Of a stretch of DNA of 64,000 bases, positions 52,762-61,101 are shown in pieces (position 1 is the first letter of the stretch; every line of letters starts with the position of its first letter). The stretch comes from CAIZGX01 sp964430305 (GTDB lineage: Bacteria > Bacteroidota > Bacteroidia > Flavobacteriales_D > Sanyastnellaceae), in contig CAYSEX010000005.1 in assembly GCA_964430305.1 (NCBI GenBank), forward strand, positions 1-64,000, given 5' to 3'. The notes under the pieces were generated by a model. That model was not told the origin of the DNA. It ran no database searches and saw only the letters and a program-made list of their open reading frames with translations. Made by a program: the position numbers and the translations under genes.

Positions 52762-54552
52762 TTACATTCTATTCGGCATTTGAATGCCGAGTATTCTCAT
52801 GGCATTCTTCACAACCTCACCAACTTTTTCTGTTAATTTCAATCTAAAACCTTTCTTCGCTGCGTCAGGTTCACGCAAGATGGACATGTTCTGATAGAAC
52901 GTATTGAATTCTCTCACTAAATCGTAAGCATAAACCGCAACAAGTGACGGATTGAATCCTTTTTGAGCATCTTGCAGAACTTGGGGAAACTCCACTATTT
53001 TCTGAATCAGATTTCGTTCTTCCGCGCTCAAATCATGAATTGGGTTATGATCTATTTCAAAATCAACCTTTCTGAGAATGGCTTGGGTTCGAACGTATCC
53101 GTATTGAATAAAGGGTCCTGTATTACCGTTAAAATCGATACTCTCCTTCGGATCGAAAAGCATATTTTTCTTTGGGTCAACGCGAAGTAAAAAATACTTC
53201 AACGCGCTCATGCCGATCATTTTGTGTAACGCCTCTTTCTCTTCAACACTGAGCCCCTCAAGTTTCCCCTGTTCTTCAGACACTTGTCTCGCAACTTGGT
53301 TCATTTCATCCATGAGGTCGTCTGCATCGACAACTGTACCTTCCCTACTTTTCATTTTCCCTTCTGGTAGTTCAACCATTCCGTAACTGAGATGAAAACA
53401 CTTCTCAGCTTGTGCAACACCCAATTTCTTTAAGACTTTAAACAAGACCTTGAAATGATAATCTTGTTCATTGCCCACTGTATAAATTTGGAATGACGTG
53501 TCTGGAAAATCTTCAAAGCGAAGCATAGCCGTTCCAATGTCTTGCGTTATGTACATGGCCGTTCCATCTTTTCTCAACAGAACCTTTTGGTCCAATCCTT
53601 CATCTGTTAAATCAATCCAAATGCTTCCATCATCCTTTTTAAAAAACACTCCCCTATCCAGGCCTTTCATGACCCATTCTTTCCCTAACAAATACGTATC
53701 ACTCTCATAATAGAGTTTATCAAAATCTACACCCATGGTATCATAGGTAACCTGAAACCCATCGTACACCCAGCCATTCATTTTACTCCAAAGCGCTAAT
53801 GTTTCTTCGTCCTTTTGCTCCCATTTAATTAACATGTCACGCGCGCCTTGGGCTATTGCAGATTGCAGTTCTGCATCTTCTTTCGAGAGACCTGAAGCCA
53901 TTAGCTGCTCTACCTCCAGTTTGAATTGCTTATCATAAGCCACATAATATTTCCCAACAAGTTTATCACCTTTCAAGCCGCTTGATTCGGGACTTTCTCC
54001 GTTACCAAATAATTTCCACGCCATCATACTCTTACAAATATGAATTCCGCGATCGTTGATAATTTGAACCTTGGTTACCTGATGACCGTTGGCTTTAAGT
54101 AATTCTGAAACGGAGTATCCCAAGAAGATGTTTCTCAAATGTCCAAGGTGCAGAGGCTTATTTGTATTGGGGGAAGAATACTCAACAATGATTCTCTCCT
54201 TTGAATTTTGTGGTTGAATTCCAAAATTAGCCTGATGATGAATGGAAAGAAATTCGTTAATCCAAAATGAGTCTTTCAGTTTGAGGTTCAAAAAGCCCTT
54301 AACTACATTGAATGTCTCAAGTTCGCTGAACTGCTTTTGAAGGGCACTTCCGATTTCCGTTCCAAAAGCTTCAGGATTCTTACCCACTTTTTTGGCCAAT
54401 GGAAAAATAACTAAGGTCACATCTCCTTCAAATTCTTTCCTCGTTAATTGAAGTTGTAGCTCTTCTTCTGCAACATTCAGTTGAAATGAGGCATTAAGAA
54501 CTTGTACAAGCTGAACTCTCGTTTGATGGAATGCGTTCGATTCAAAATTCAT
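52762..54552 (-). CDS. argS: Arginyl-tRNA synthetase
   Basis: Class Ia synthetase charging tRNA-Arg. The 596 residues show the N-terminal Arg-tRNA-synthetase additional domain (about 1-110), the HLGH signature (135-138, in NKPLHLGHLRN), a KMSKS-equivalent region (KMKSREGTVVD) and the DALR anticodon-binding domain ending GIQMPNRM. The ATG at 54552 begins MNFESN; the upstream frame to 54600 covers the rpmE terminator and is not coding. A TATTTTTG box ends 4 nt before this ATG. It heads the run with ribB-def-TPR-alkB. Confidence 0.95.
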   Translation of the reverse strand: MNFESNAFHQTRVQLVQVLNASFQLNVAEEELQLQLTRKEFEGDVTLVIFPLAKKVGKNPEAFGTEIGSALQKQFSELETFNVVKGFLNLKLKDSFWINEFLSIHHQANFGIQPQNSKERIIVEYSSPNTNKPLHLGHLRNIFLGYSVSELLKANGHQVTKVQIINDRGIHICKSMMAWKLFGNGESPESSGLKGDKLVGKYYVAYDKQFKLEVEQLMASGLSKEDAELQSAIAQGARDMLIKWEQKDEETLALWSKMNGWVYDGFQVTYDTMGVDFDKLYYESDTYLLGKEWVMKGLDRGVFFKKDDGSIWIDLTDEGLDQKVLLRKDGTAMYITQDIGTAMLRFEDFPDTSFQIYTVGNEQDYHFKVLFKVLKKLGVAQAEKCFHLSYGMVELPEGKMKSREGTVVDADDLMDEMNQVARQVSEEQGKLEGLSVEEKEALHKMIGMSALKYFLLRVDPKKNMLFDPKESIDFNGNTGPFIQYGYVRTQAILRKVDFEIDHNPIHDLSAEERNLIQKIVEFPQVLQDAQKGFNPSLVAVYAYDLVREFNTFYQNMSILREPDAAKKGFRLKLTEKVGEVVKNAMRILGIQMPNRM

Positions 54553-54556
54553 TTGA

Positions 54557-54564
54557 CAAAAATA
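54557..54564 (-). promoter_or_regulatory. -7 promoter box of argS
   Basis: Minus-strand TATTTTTG matches TAnnTTTG, ends 4 nt before the argS ATG, and lies just downstream of the rpmE terminator. The predicted transcript is leaderless. Confidence 0.5.
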
Positions 54565-54580
54565 GATGATTGATGTATGA

Positions 54581-54612
54581 AATAAAAAAAGCCACTCCAA
54601 CAGAGCGGCTTT
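54581..54612 (-). terminator. Rho-independent terminator of rpmE2
   Basis: On the minus strand AAAGCCGCTC pairs with GAGTGGCTTT (plus 54588-54597 and 54603-54612; one G-U, 5 nt loop) followed by a T-run (plus 54584-54590). It separates rpmE2 from argS. Confidence 0.85.
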
Positions 54613-54635
54613 CTATACAATATCGCGGTGCTGGT

Positions 54636-54893
54636 TTATTTCTTTGAGAACTTCGCGTAGCGTGTTTTGAACTTATCAATACGACCAGCAGTGTCAACCA
54701 ATTGCATTTTACCTGTAAAGAACGGGTGAGATGCGTGGGTGATTTCTAATTTAATAACTGGATATTCATTTCCATCTTCCCACATCACTGTTTCTTTCGA
54801 GTTGCACGTGCTTTTACTTAAAAACATATAATCATTAGACATGTCTTTAAACACGACCATTCTGTATGATTCTGGGTGAATTTCTGGTTTCAT
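54636..54893 (-). CDS. rpmE2: 50S ribosomal protein L31, type B
   Basis: An 85-residue ribosomal protein of the large subunit. It begins MKPEIHPESYRMVVFKDMS and contains ITHASHPFFTGKMQLVDTAGRIDKF, the L31 signature. The zinc CxxC pair of type A L31 is absent (a single Cys in STCNSKE), so this is the zinc-independent B form, the usual one in Bacteroidota. The ATG at 54893 matches the family N-terminus. A TATATTTG box lies at plus 54948-54955, giving a leader of about 50 nt. Confidence 0.93.
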   Translation of the reverse strand: MKPEIHPESYRMVVFKDMSNDYMFLSKSTCNSKETVMWEDGNEYPVIKLEITHASHPFFTGKMQLVDTAGRIDKFKTRYAKFSKK

Positions 54894-54947
54894 AACTTTT
54901 TCTTTTTCTAAATCGGATTGCAAATTTAATCAAAACTTTGAAATTCA

Positions 54948-54955
54948 CAAATATA
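54948..54955 (-). promoter_or_regulatory. -7 promoter box of rpmE2
   Basis: Minus-strand TATATTTG matches TAnnTTTG, 54 nt upstream of the rpmE2 ATG in the 156 nt divergent gap with the SPOR-like gene. The rest of that gap shows nothing else convincing. Confidence 0.45.
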
Positions 54956-55049
54956 TCCCCTTCATTTTCCCTATCCACATGCACCTGTTTGAAATTGCAA
55001 AAAACGCATGTCTTGAGATACCCAATGTTCCCTTGCTTTGTTTTCCAGA

Positions 55050-55925
55050 ATGAAAGTACTACAAACCACTCTACTCTTTGTTGTTGCGTTGGGCTCAGGG
55101 CTTGCTTTAACAAGTTTCTTTTTATCAGACCCCGTGACCGTTAAACTTCAGCATGCGACTTCACTTTCACCAGGACAAACAGCATTGGTTGAGGTGAACA
55201 TAAATAAAGGTATAATTGAAGGATTTGGACTTTTGGAAATTACTTTACCGCTGGATACCAAAGCTGAAGCTGTAGAACTCAACGGAGCATCATTTACAAT
55301 TGAAAATGGTAAGATCCGTATTGTTTGGATGCGCATGCCGAATGACCCCGAGCTGAAACTCACATTCAATTTAATTCACTTAAAAGCAAATGGTGAGCCC
55401 ATTGCCTTGTCACTTGTAGGCAATTTCAGTCATATCGAGAACAATTATAGAAAAGATGTTGCATTTGAATCGAACGGTAGTGATTCCAGTGCACCACTCG
55501 ATGCTAAATCTCCTGAGCTTACTGCTGACGCCACCATTCACTCTGAACAGGCACCGCCACCCTCTCAAGAGGTAACACTTCAAACGAACAAGCAAGACAA
55601 TCAAACCACACGAAGCGAAGTAGTAAAGCAGACAAATAACGAGCTTACTTTTCGAGTTCAAATTCTTGCTTCACATAAGGTTGTGGATAAAACATTTTTA
55701 TCTCGTTTCTACGGCTTTAAAAACGCATTTAATATTGAACACCACAACGGTTGGGAAAAATATGTTACCGGTGATTTTAAGAATTTAGAGGAGGCGCGCC
55801 AGCTTCGTCAAGAAATAGCACTCGCGCATCCGCTACTTCCTGGACCATTTGTAACAGCATACAAAGGAAATGAGCGAATATCAGTCACTGAGGCATTGCA
55901 ACTTCAAATGACTGCTTCATTATAA
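55050..55925 (+). CDS. Exported protein with C-terminal SPOR-like domain
   Basis: A 291-residue exported or anchored protein. The hydrophobic N-terminus (about 4-24) precedes a beta domain (about 25-140, with LQHATSLSPGQTALVEV) reminiscent of a cohesin-like sandwich. A Ser/Thr/Gln-rich linker (about 141-200) leads to a C-terminal SPOR-like domain (about 203-285, FRVQILASHKVVDK...EKYVTGDFKNLEEARQLRQ). SPOR domains bind denuded peptidoglycan at division sites, so an envelope role is likely. The ATG at 55050 is chosen over 55038 as the better signal start. A strong terminator follows. Confidence 0.7.
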   Translation: MKVLQTTLLFVVALGSGLALTSFFLSDPVTVKLQHATSLSPGQTALVEVNINKGIIEGFGLLEITLPLDTKAEAVELNGASFTIENGKIRIVWMRMPNDPELKLTFNLIHLKANGEPIALSLVGNFSHIENNYRKDVAFESNGSDSSAPLDAKSPELTADATIHSEQAPPPSQEVTLQTNKQDNQTTRSEVVKQTNNELTFRVQILASHKVVDKTFLSRFYGFKNAFNIEHHNGWEKYVTGDFKNLEEARQLRQEIALAHPLLPGPFVTAYKGNERISVTEALQLQMTASL

Positions 55926-56000
55926 AGAGCTGCTATTTTTAGCAACAACGGTTGCAAAGGTAGTTTTGGTTAAATTAGAATTTGTTTAGGTAATTAGTCT

Positions 56001-56028
56001 GAAAAACCCTCCACTGTGAGGGTTTTTC
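56001..56028 (+). terminator. Rho-independent terminator before xerD
   Basis: A perfect 11 bp stem GAAAAACCCTC/GAGGGTTTTTC (56001-56011 and 56018-56028; loop CACTGT) with T-rich flanks on both strands. It probably ends the SPOR-like transcript. xerD starts 13 nt later with a TATTTTTA box (56030-56037). Confidence 0.85.
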
Positions 56029-56041
56029 GTATTTTTAACCC

Positions 56042-56935
56042 ATGTCTTGGAAAAGTTACGTGCAAGGATTTAAATCCTTCCTCATGTTGGAGAAATCATT
56101 ATCTCTGGCAACACAAGAGGCATATGTGCGAGATATTACAAAGCTTGAAAATTATCTTTCGAACATTCCGCTTACTGATGTGAACGCAGTTCACATCCAA
56201 GACTTTCTTGGAGAAATCCATAATCTAGGCCTAGAGGCATCAACTCAAGCACGCATGTTGAGCAGCATTCGTAGTTTTTTCAATTACCTCATACTTGAGA
56301 AAATTATTTCTATTGACCCCACAGAACTCATAGAATCTCCGAAAATTGGAAGAAAATTACCTGACGTCTTAAGTATTGAGGAAGTGACTCAAATCATTGA
56401 GACCATTGATTTATCAAAACCGGAAGGCACAAGAAATAGAGCCATTCTCGAGTTCATGTACAGCAGCGGTTTACGAGTGAGCGAAGTAACCGATTTAAAA
56501 ATTTCAAACATCTTACTCTCCGATCAACTTTTGCGAGTTGTGGGAAAAGGCAATAAGGAGCGAATCATTCCAATAACAGAAATTTCACTCAAATGGCTGA
56601 ACTTCTATTTTGAACACATGCGCAATCACCTTTCCATTTCTTCTGGACATGAGGACTTTGTGTTTTTAAATCGAAGAGGAAAACGACTTTCAAGAATGAT
56701 GATTTTCAATATCATTCGAGATCAAGCCCAAAACATTGGAATAAAGAAAAATGTTAGTCCACATACGTTTCGGCATTCTTTTGCAACACATTTGGTTGAA
56801 GCTGGAGCTGATTTGCGAGCAGTACAAGAAATGTTGGGACATGCGAGTATTACAACCACAGAGATTTACACACATCTGAGCAAAAATGCATTACGCAACG
56901 AAATATTAAATTACCACCCACGATACAGGTCTTAA
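56042..56935 (+). CDS. xerD: Tyrosine recombinase XerD
   Basis: Chromosome-dimer resolution recombinase of the XerC/D type. The N-terminal core-binding domain (about 1-90) precedes the catalytic domain with all six residues: Arg145 (SGLRVSEV), Lys169 (GKGNKER), His241 and Arg244 (HTFRHSFATH), His267 (LGHASI) and Tyr276 (TEIYTHL). The 297-residue length and lack of mobile-element neighbours fit a housekeeping Xer protein, not an integrase. XerD versus XerC is judged from overall similarity only. It begins 13 nt after a strong terminator. Confidence 0.88.
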   Translation: MSWKSYVQGFKSFLMLEKSLSLATQEAYVRDITKLENYLSNIPLTDVNAVHIQDFLGEIHNLGLEASTQARMLSSIRSFFNYLILEKIISIDPTELIESPKIGRKLPDVLSIEEVTQIIETIDLSKPEGTRNRAILEFMYSSGLRVSEVTDLKISNILLSDQLLRVVGKGNKERIIPITEISLKWLNFYFEHMRNHLSISSGHEDFVFLNRRGKRLSRMMIFNIIRDQAQNIGIKKNVSPHTFRHSFATHLVEAGADLRAVQEMLGHASITTTEIYTHLSKNALRNEILNYHPRYRS

Positions 56936-56990
56936 TGCAACATTGCTCTACTTTAAATTTTGAATTCACTTTAATCCTTAAAAACTGAAT

Positions 56991-56998
56991 TATATTTG
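56991..56998 (+). promoter_or_regulatory. -7 promoter box of the LamG/T9SS gene
   Basis: TATATTTG, a perfect TAnnTTTG match, ends 15 nt before the ATG at 57014 in the 78 nt gap after xerD. The nearest upstream TTTG (56959-56962) is 28 nt away, too far for a standard -33 element. Confidence 0.5.
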
Positions 56999-57013
56999 AG
57001 CATTCCATTCCAT

Positions 57014-59935
57014 ATGAAAAAGTACCTTACGTTTTTTCTTATCTTGCTAGTTGGTTCAATGTATGCGCAGAACGTAACCATTTCAACCACTGACAATATC
57101 CTATGCCCAGGCCAAAGTGCAGATTTAACCGCAAATGCAAATCTTGGCAACAGGGTTGCGGACTTTCCAATGATTGCGGGTCAAGAAATGATCATCAACA
57201 ACGCACAGAATTTCACCATTGGCACGTTTACGTACGAGTTTTGGTTTCAAACTACAGATAATATTGTGCTACTCCCCGAGCATGTTGATGGCCTGTACAT
57301 CTACGATGCAACAATGGGACAGAACTATGCTGTTTATCCACAACAAATCTGGAGTCCAACGCATAGAAGAAGCTCTGGTGTAAGTGTTGGCGCAAATGGA
57401 ATAAGCATTATAGAACATAGTCACCAATTTGTGGCCAGCAGATTTTCATTAGCAGTTCCTTTGGTTGGTTGGCACCACGTTGCGGTTGTTTATACCAACA
57501 GTAATTTCGAAGTTTTCTTAGATGGTGTCTCAGTGGGAACTCGTTCCAATGGAAGCAATTATCCCCCCCACCCTACCTCTGGTCTTGTGCCAGTTACCGT
57601 TGCTTGCAGACCAAATCTTGGAAATGGATATCCGGCAGTAGCCGGAATTGATGATGATCCAAATGACCGATATTACGGTCAATTGGATGAATTCAGAATT
57701 TGGAATACGGCTTTAACAGCAACTGACATTGCTAATATTTACAACAGAAAATTGGTGATCAACAACATGGCCAACAATGTGTTGCACATGAGTTTTGATA
57801 TGTCAACACATATCAACACAACAACCAATAACCCTACAGTTACGGTGACAGGAATCAACCCGGCCAATGGTGCATCTGTAGCATATAATCCTAACACAGC
57901 AGGAGTCACTTATCCACAAGTAGAAATTCCTCAAATTGGAACTTTCGCAGGTGCTAGTTTGGCAACTGCCGTTACGGGGCCATTTTTGACAGCATATCTC
58001 TGGAACAACTCTTCCACTGCTCAAACAGTAACAGTTAGTCCAACTACTGCAACAACAACCTACACGGTTACAGCCTCAACAGGCACTGCAACAGCAACGG
58101 GTAGTATTACCATTTCAGTATCAAACCCAACTGCTGTTATAACCACAAGTAGTCAAGACACCATTTGTTCCAATGAATTTGCTCTTCTAACAGCAAACTT
58201 AGGCGACACTTATTTGTGGTCGAATGGCGATACAACGCAACAGTCACAAGTAAACACAGCAGGTGCCTATTCGGTTACTGTAACGAATGCAGACGGATGT
58301 TCTGCAACATCTACCAATTTTGATTTAGCTGTAAACCCTGCTCCGCTTGCCAGCATCAATGCGCTAGGCGCTACTACATTTTGCGATGGAGGATCTGTTG
58401 TACTTACAACTGATTCAACCAGTGTAAACCAATGGTCGAATGGTGACAGTCTGTACAATGCTACAATTACAACTTCTGGATGGTACAGCGTAACCAACAC
58501 CAACGAATTTAATTGTACCGCCGTTTCTAACTCCATTGAAGTGGTAGTTAACCCTAACCCAATTGCCACCATTACACCTTCAGGTCCTACCAGTTTCTGT
58601 CAAGGACTTTCTGTTGATTTGTTGGCGAATGGTGGATCCCTTTCATGGAGCAATGGAAGTTCAGACAGTCTAATAATCATCACGAGTAATGACACCTTAA
58701 CCCTAACGGTAACCAATGAATACGGGTGTATTGACCAAACATCTCAAATAATCACAGTTTATGACTTGCCTGTAGTGTCCGCACCGAATGACACTCTTGT
58801 CTGTTTATCAACGAATCACTTTACCACGCAGGCCTATCCTACTGGTGGTTCATGGTCAGGACAAAACGTTTCAAGCGACACCTTAACATTCACAACCCCA
58901 GGAATATATTCATTGTCATATATCTATACAGATAACAATGCCTGCAGCAATTCAGACACCATGTTGGTGCAGGTTGATGCCCCTCTGCCCGTTACAGCAG
59001 GCTTAGATATAAATCAGTGTCAGCCCGCTAACCCTATTGATTTAGCTCTCAACAGTGCATCACCATTGAACGGAAATTGGTCTGGTCCATTTTTAAACGG
59101 CACCGTAGCAAGCCCCATTGAAACTGGGACATATACATACACCTATAGTTTCAATGATGTTTGCTCAAGTTCAGACTCAATACATTTCCATGTTTATGCC
59201 GTTCCTTCCCCTCCAATAATCAGTGGAAACTTGTACATCTGTAAAGGTGTGCCTTCTCCATTGTGGTCAAATTATGTTGGCGGAAATGTATGGTCTACAA
59301 CGTCTATGAATGACACCATTTATGTTTCTGACTCAGGTGTATATGGGCTAACATATACAGATAACAACGGATGCAGTTCATCCAATCAAGTAACCGTTCA
59401 GGAATATCCTGAAACCACGCCATTGGATATTGCAGGGCCAGTTACTGTGTTGAATGGAAGTCAACAGACTTATACGATTATTCCTCAACCTGGATACACC
59501 TACACCTGGAATGTGAACGGAGGAACCATTACTTCAGGACAGGGAAGTTCAAGTATTGAGGTTCTTTGGGACAGTACCACATCTACTTTCGCTTCGGTTC
59601 AAATCATTTGGAGCAATACATATGGCTGCGAACATAGTGACGCTCAGGCCATATCTATTCAACCTGATGCTGTAGAAGAAGGAATTACAAACTCAGAACA
59701 AATTCAGCTTTTTCCGAATCCTTCACAAGGCAATTTCAGATTGAAAGGTTTTAATCCGACCAAGTCATATCAATTAAACATCTTTGACTTGAGTGGAAAA
59801 ACCATTTCTACTTTAAGTGTCATTCAACGTGCAGAAATTGAAGTAAATGCGTTCCAATTGCAAAGTGGTCTGTACATCATTCGAATCAACAATGATGGAA
59901 ATACTCTAACGCTGCCGCTTCAGATTATTCAATAA
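57014..59935 (+). CDS. Secreted LamG-like and Ig-like repeat protein, T9SS cargo
   Basis: A 973-residue exported protein. Signal peptide MKKYLTFFLILLVGSMYAQ; a concanavalin/LamG-like domain (about 45-245, TYEFWFQTT, VGWHHVAVVYTN, YGQLDEFRIWNTALT); several Ig-like/PKD-type repeats with the recurring LWSNGDTTQ...GAYSVTVTNADGC motif (about 290-870); and a type A T9SS tail (LFPNPSQGNFRL, ending LPLQIIQ). It is likely a surface adhesin or glycan-binding protein. The ATG at 57014 is used because it starts the signal peptide; the TTG at 56996 lies in the promoter box. Confidence 0.83.
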   Translation: MKKYLTFFLILLVGSMYAQNVTISTTDNILCPGQSADLTANANLGNRVADFPMIAGQEMIINNAQNFTIGTFTYEFWFQTTDNIVLLPEHVDGLYIYDATMGQNYAVYPQQIWSPTHRRSSGVSVGANGISIIEHSHQFVASRFSLAVPLVGWHHVAVVYTNSNFEVFLDGVSVGTRSNGSNYPPHPTSGLVPVTVACRPNLGNGYPAVAGIDDDPNDRYYGQLDEFRIWNTALTATDIANIYNRKLVINNMANNVLHMSFDMSTHINTTTNNPTVTVTGINPANGASVAYNPNTAGVTYPQVEIPQIGTFAGASLATAVTGPFLTAYLWNNSSTAQTVTVSPTTATTTYTVTASTGTATATGSITISVSNPTAVITTSSQDTICSNEFALLTANLGDTYLWSNGDTTQQSQVNTAGAYSVTVTNADGCSATSTNFDLAVNPAPLASINALGATTFCDGGSVVLTTDSTSVNQWSNGDSLYNATITTSGWYSVTNTNEFNCTAVSNSIEVVVNPNPIATITPSGPTSFCQGLSVDLLANGGSLSWSNGSSDSLIIITSNDTLTLTVTNEYGCIDQTSQIITVYDLPVVSAPNDTLVCLSTNHFTTQAYPTGGSWSGQNVSSDTLTFTTPGIYSLSYIYTDNNACSNSDTMLVQVDAPLPVTAGLDINQCQPANPIDLALNSASPLNGNWSGPFLNGTVASPIETGTYTYTYSFNDVCSSSDSIHFHVYAVPSPPIISGNLYICKGVPSPLWSNYVGGNVWSTTSMNDTIYVSDSGVYGLTYTDNNGCSSSNQVTVQEYPETTPLDIAGPVTVLNGSQQTYTIIPQPGYTYTWNVNGGTITSGQGSSSIEVLWDSTTSTFASVQIIWSNTYGCEHSDAQAISIQPDAVEEGITNSEQIQLFPNPSQGNFRLKGFNPTKSYQLNIFDLSGKTISTLSVIQRAEIEVNAFQLQSGLYIIRINNDGNTLTLPLQIIQ

Positions 59936-59970
59936 TTGTATTTAAATTATTTTCGCAAAAAAAAAATACT

Positions 59971-61035
59971 ATGAGATTTAGACCAGGGGTGCAAACAGGA
60001 GATGATGTAACTGCATTACTTAATGACGCAAAAGAACGATGCTATGCATTGCCTGCGGTAAATGTTGTGTCAACGAATAGCATAAACGCTGTTTTGGAAA
60101 CAGCTAAAGAATTGAATTCACCTGTTATAGTTCAGTTTTCAAATGGCGGTGGAGCCTTTTATGCTGGCAAAGCATTGGATAATAAATTGCAAACGGCCTC
60201 AGTACTAGGTTCCGTGAGTGGTGCAATGCACGTTCATCTTCTCGCGGAAACATATGAGGTTCCGGTAATAATGCATACTGATCATTGTGCGAAAAATTTA
60301 CTTCCATGGATGGATGGAATGTTAGACCACGGTATGCGTCATTTCGAAAAGACTGGAAAATCACTTTTCAGTTCTCACATGCTCGACTTTTCCGAAGAGT
60401 CTCTTGCGGAAAACATTGAACTTAGCGTGAAGTATTTTGAAAAAATGACCGCAATGGGAATCACTTTGGAAATAGAATTGGGAGTTACTGGAGGCGAAGA
60501 AGATGGTGTAGACAATTCTGATGTTGATAGCTCAAAACTATACACCCAACCTGAGGAAGTTGCATATGCTTATGAGCATATGATGAAAATTTCGAATCGA
60601 TTCACCATTGCTGCTGCATTTGGAAATGTGCATGGTGTATACAAGCCCGGAAATGTAAAGCTCTCTCCTGTTATCTTAAAAAATTCACAAGACCATATTC
60701 AGAAAACCTTTGGCACTGCTGAAAAACCCGTGAACTTTGTATTTCATGGAGGAAGCGGATCAACCCGAGATGAGATACGTGAAGCTATCTCTTATGGTGC
60801 AGTAAAAATGAATATTGATACTGATATGCAGTGGGCCTACACTGTTGGAATTCGCAACTACATGTCTGGTAAAGCAGCTTATTTACAAAATCAAATTGGA
60901 AATCCAGAAGGAGAAGATAAGCCGAATAAAAAGTACTATGACCCTCGTGTTTGGTTGCGCGAAGGCGAAAAAGAATTTGTCTCACGTCTAAAGTCTGCAT
61001 TTGAAGACTTGAACGCTGTGGGAAGAAACGCATAA
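59971..61035 (+). CDS. fbaA: Class II fructose-bisphosphate aldolase
   Basis: Zinc-dependent aldolase of glycolysis and gluconeogenesis, class IIA as in E. coli. The 354 residues include VIVQFSNGGGAFYAGK, the zinc motif HTDHCAKNLLPW, the EIELGVTGGEEDGVDN Glu/Asp loop, FGNVHGVYKPGNV and HGGSGSTRDEI with zinc His and phosphate-binding residues. It sits 35 nt after the LamG protein gene; the gap has a run of A but no clear promoter box. Confidence 0.95.
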   Translation: MRFRPGVQTGDDVTALLNDAKERCYALPAVNVVSTNSINAVLETAKELNSPVIVQFSNGGGAFYAGKALDNKLQTASVLGSVSGAMHVHLLAETYEVPVIMHTDHCAKNLLPWMDGMLDHGMRHFEKTGKSLFSSHMLDFSEESLAENIELSVKYFEKMTAMGITLEIELGVTGGEEDGVDNSDVDSSKLYTQPEEVAYAYEHMMKISNRFTIAAAFGNVHGVYKPGNVKLSPVILKNSQDHIQKTFGTAEKPVNFVFHGGSGSTRDEIREAISYGAVKMNIDTDMQWAYTVGIRNYMSGKAAYLQNQIGNPEGEDKPNKKYYDPRVWLREGEKEFVSRLKSAFEDLNAVGRNA

Positions 61036-61053
61036 AAATTAAGTTTCAAGTAC

Positions 61054-61081
61054 TTTGTGCTGACCTGCTGACGTATATTTG
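61054..61081 (+). promoter_or_regulatory. Promoter of the T9SS subtilase gene
   Basis: TTTG (61054-61057), a 16 nt spacer and TATATTTG (61074-61081) approximate the Bacteroidota consensus. The -7 box ends 18 nt before the ATG at 61100, and an inverted repeat begins at the next base. Confidence 0.55.
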
Positions 61082-61101
61082 ATACCAAAGCAATTTGGTA
61101 T
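61082..61101 (+). repeat. 8 bp inverted repeat with GCAA loop over a start codon
   Basis: ATACCAAA (61082-61089), GCAA, TTTGGTAT (61094-61101) is a perfect inverted repeat directly after the -7 box. Its 3' arm includes the first two bases of the subtilase ATG. It could be a DNA operator at the transcription start, or a GNRA-loop RNA hairpin hiding the start codon if transcription begins at its first bases. Confidence 0.5.

Noticed and set aside
56042..56935. Integrase of a mobile element
   Set aside because: Length and motifs fit XerD; no attachment-site repeats, tRNA junction or phage genes adjoin it.
57980..59700. Internal DNA tandem repeat in the LamG/T9SS gene
   Set aside because: The protein repeats (Ig-like units) are diverged at the nucleotide level; no exact tandem copy could be seen.
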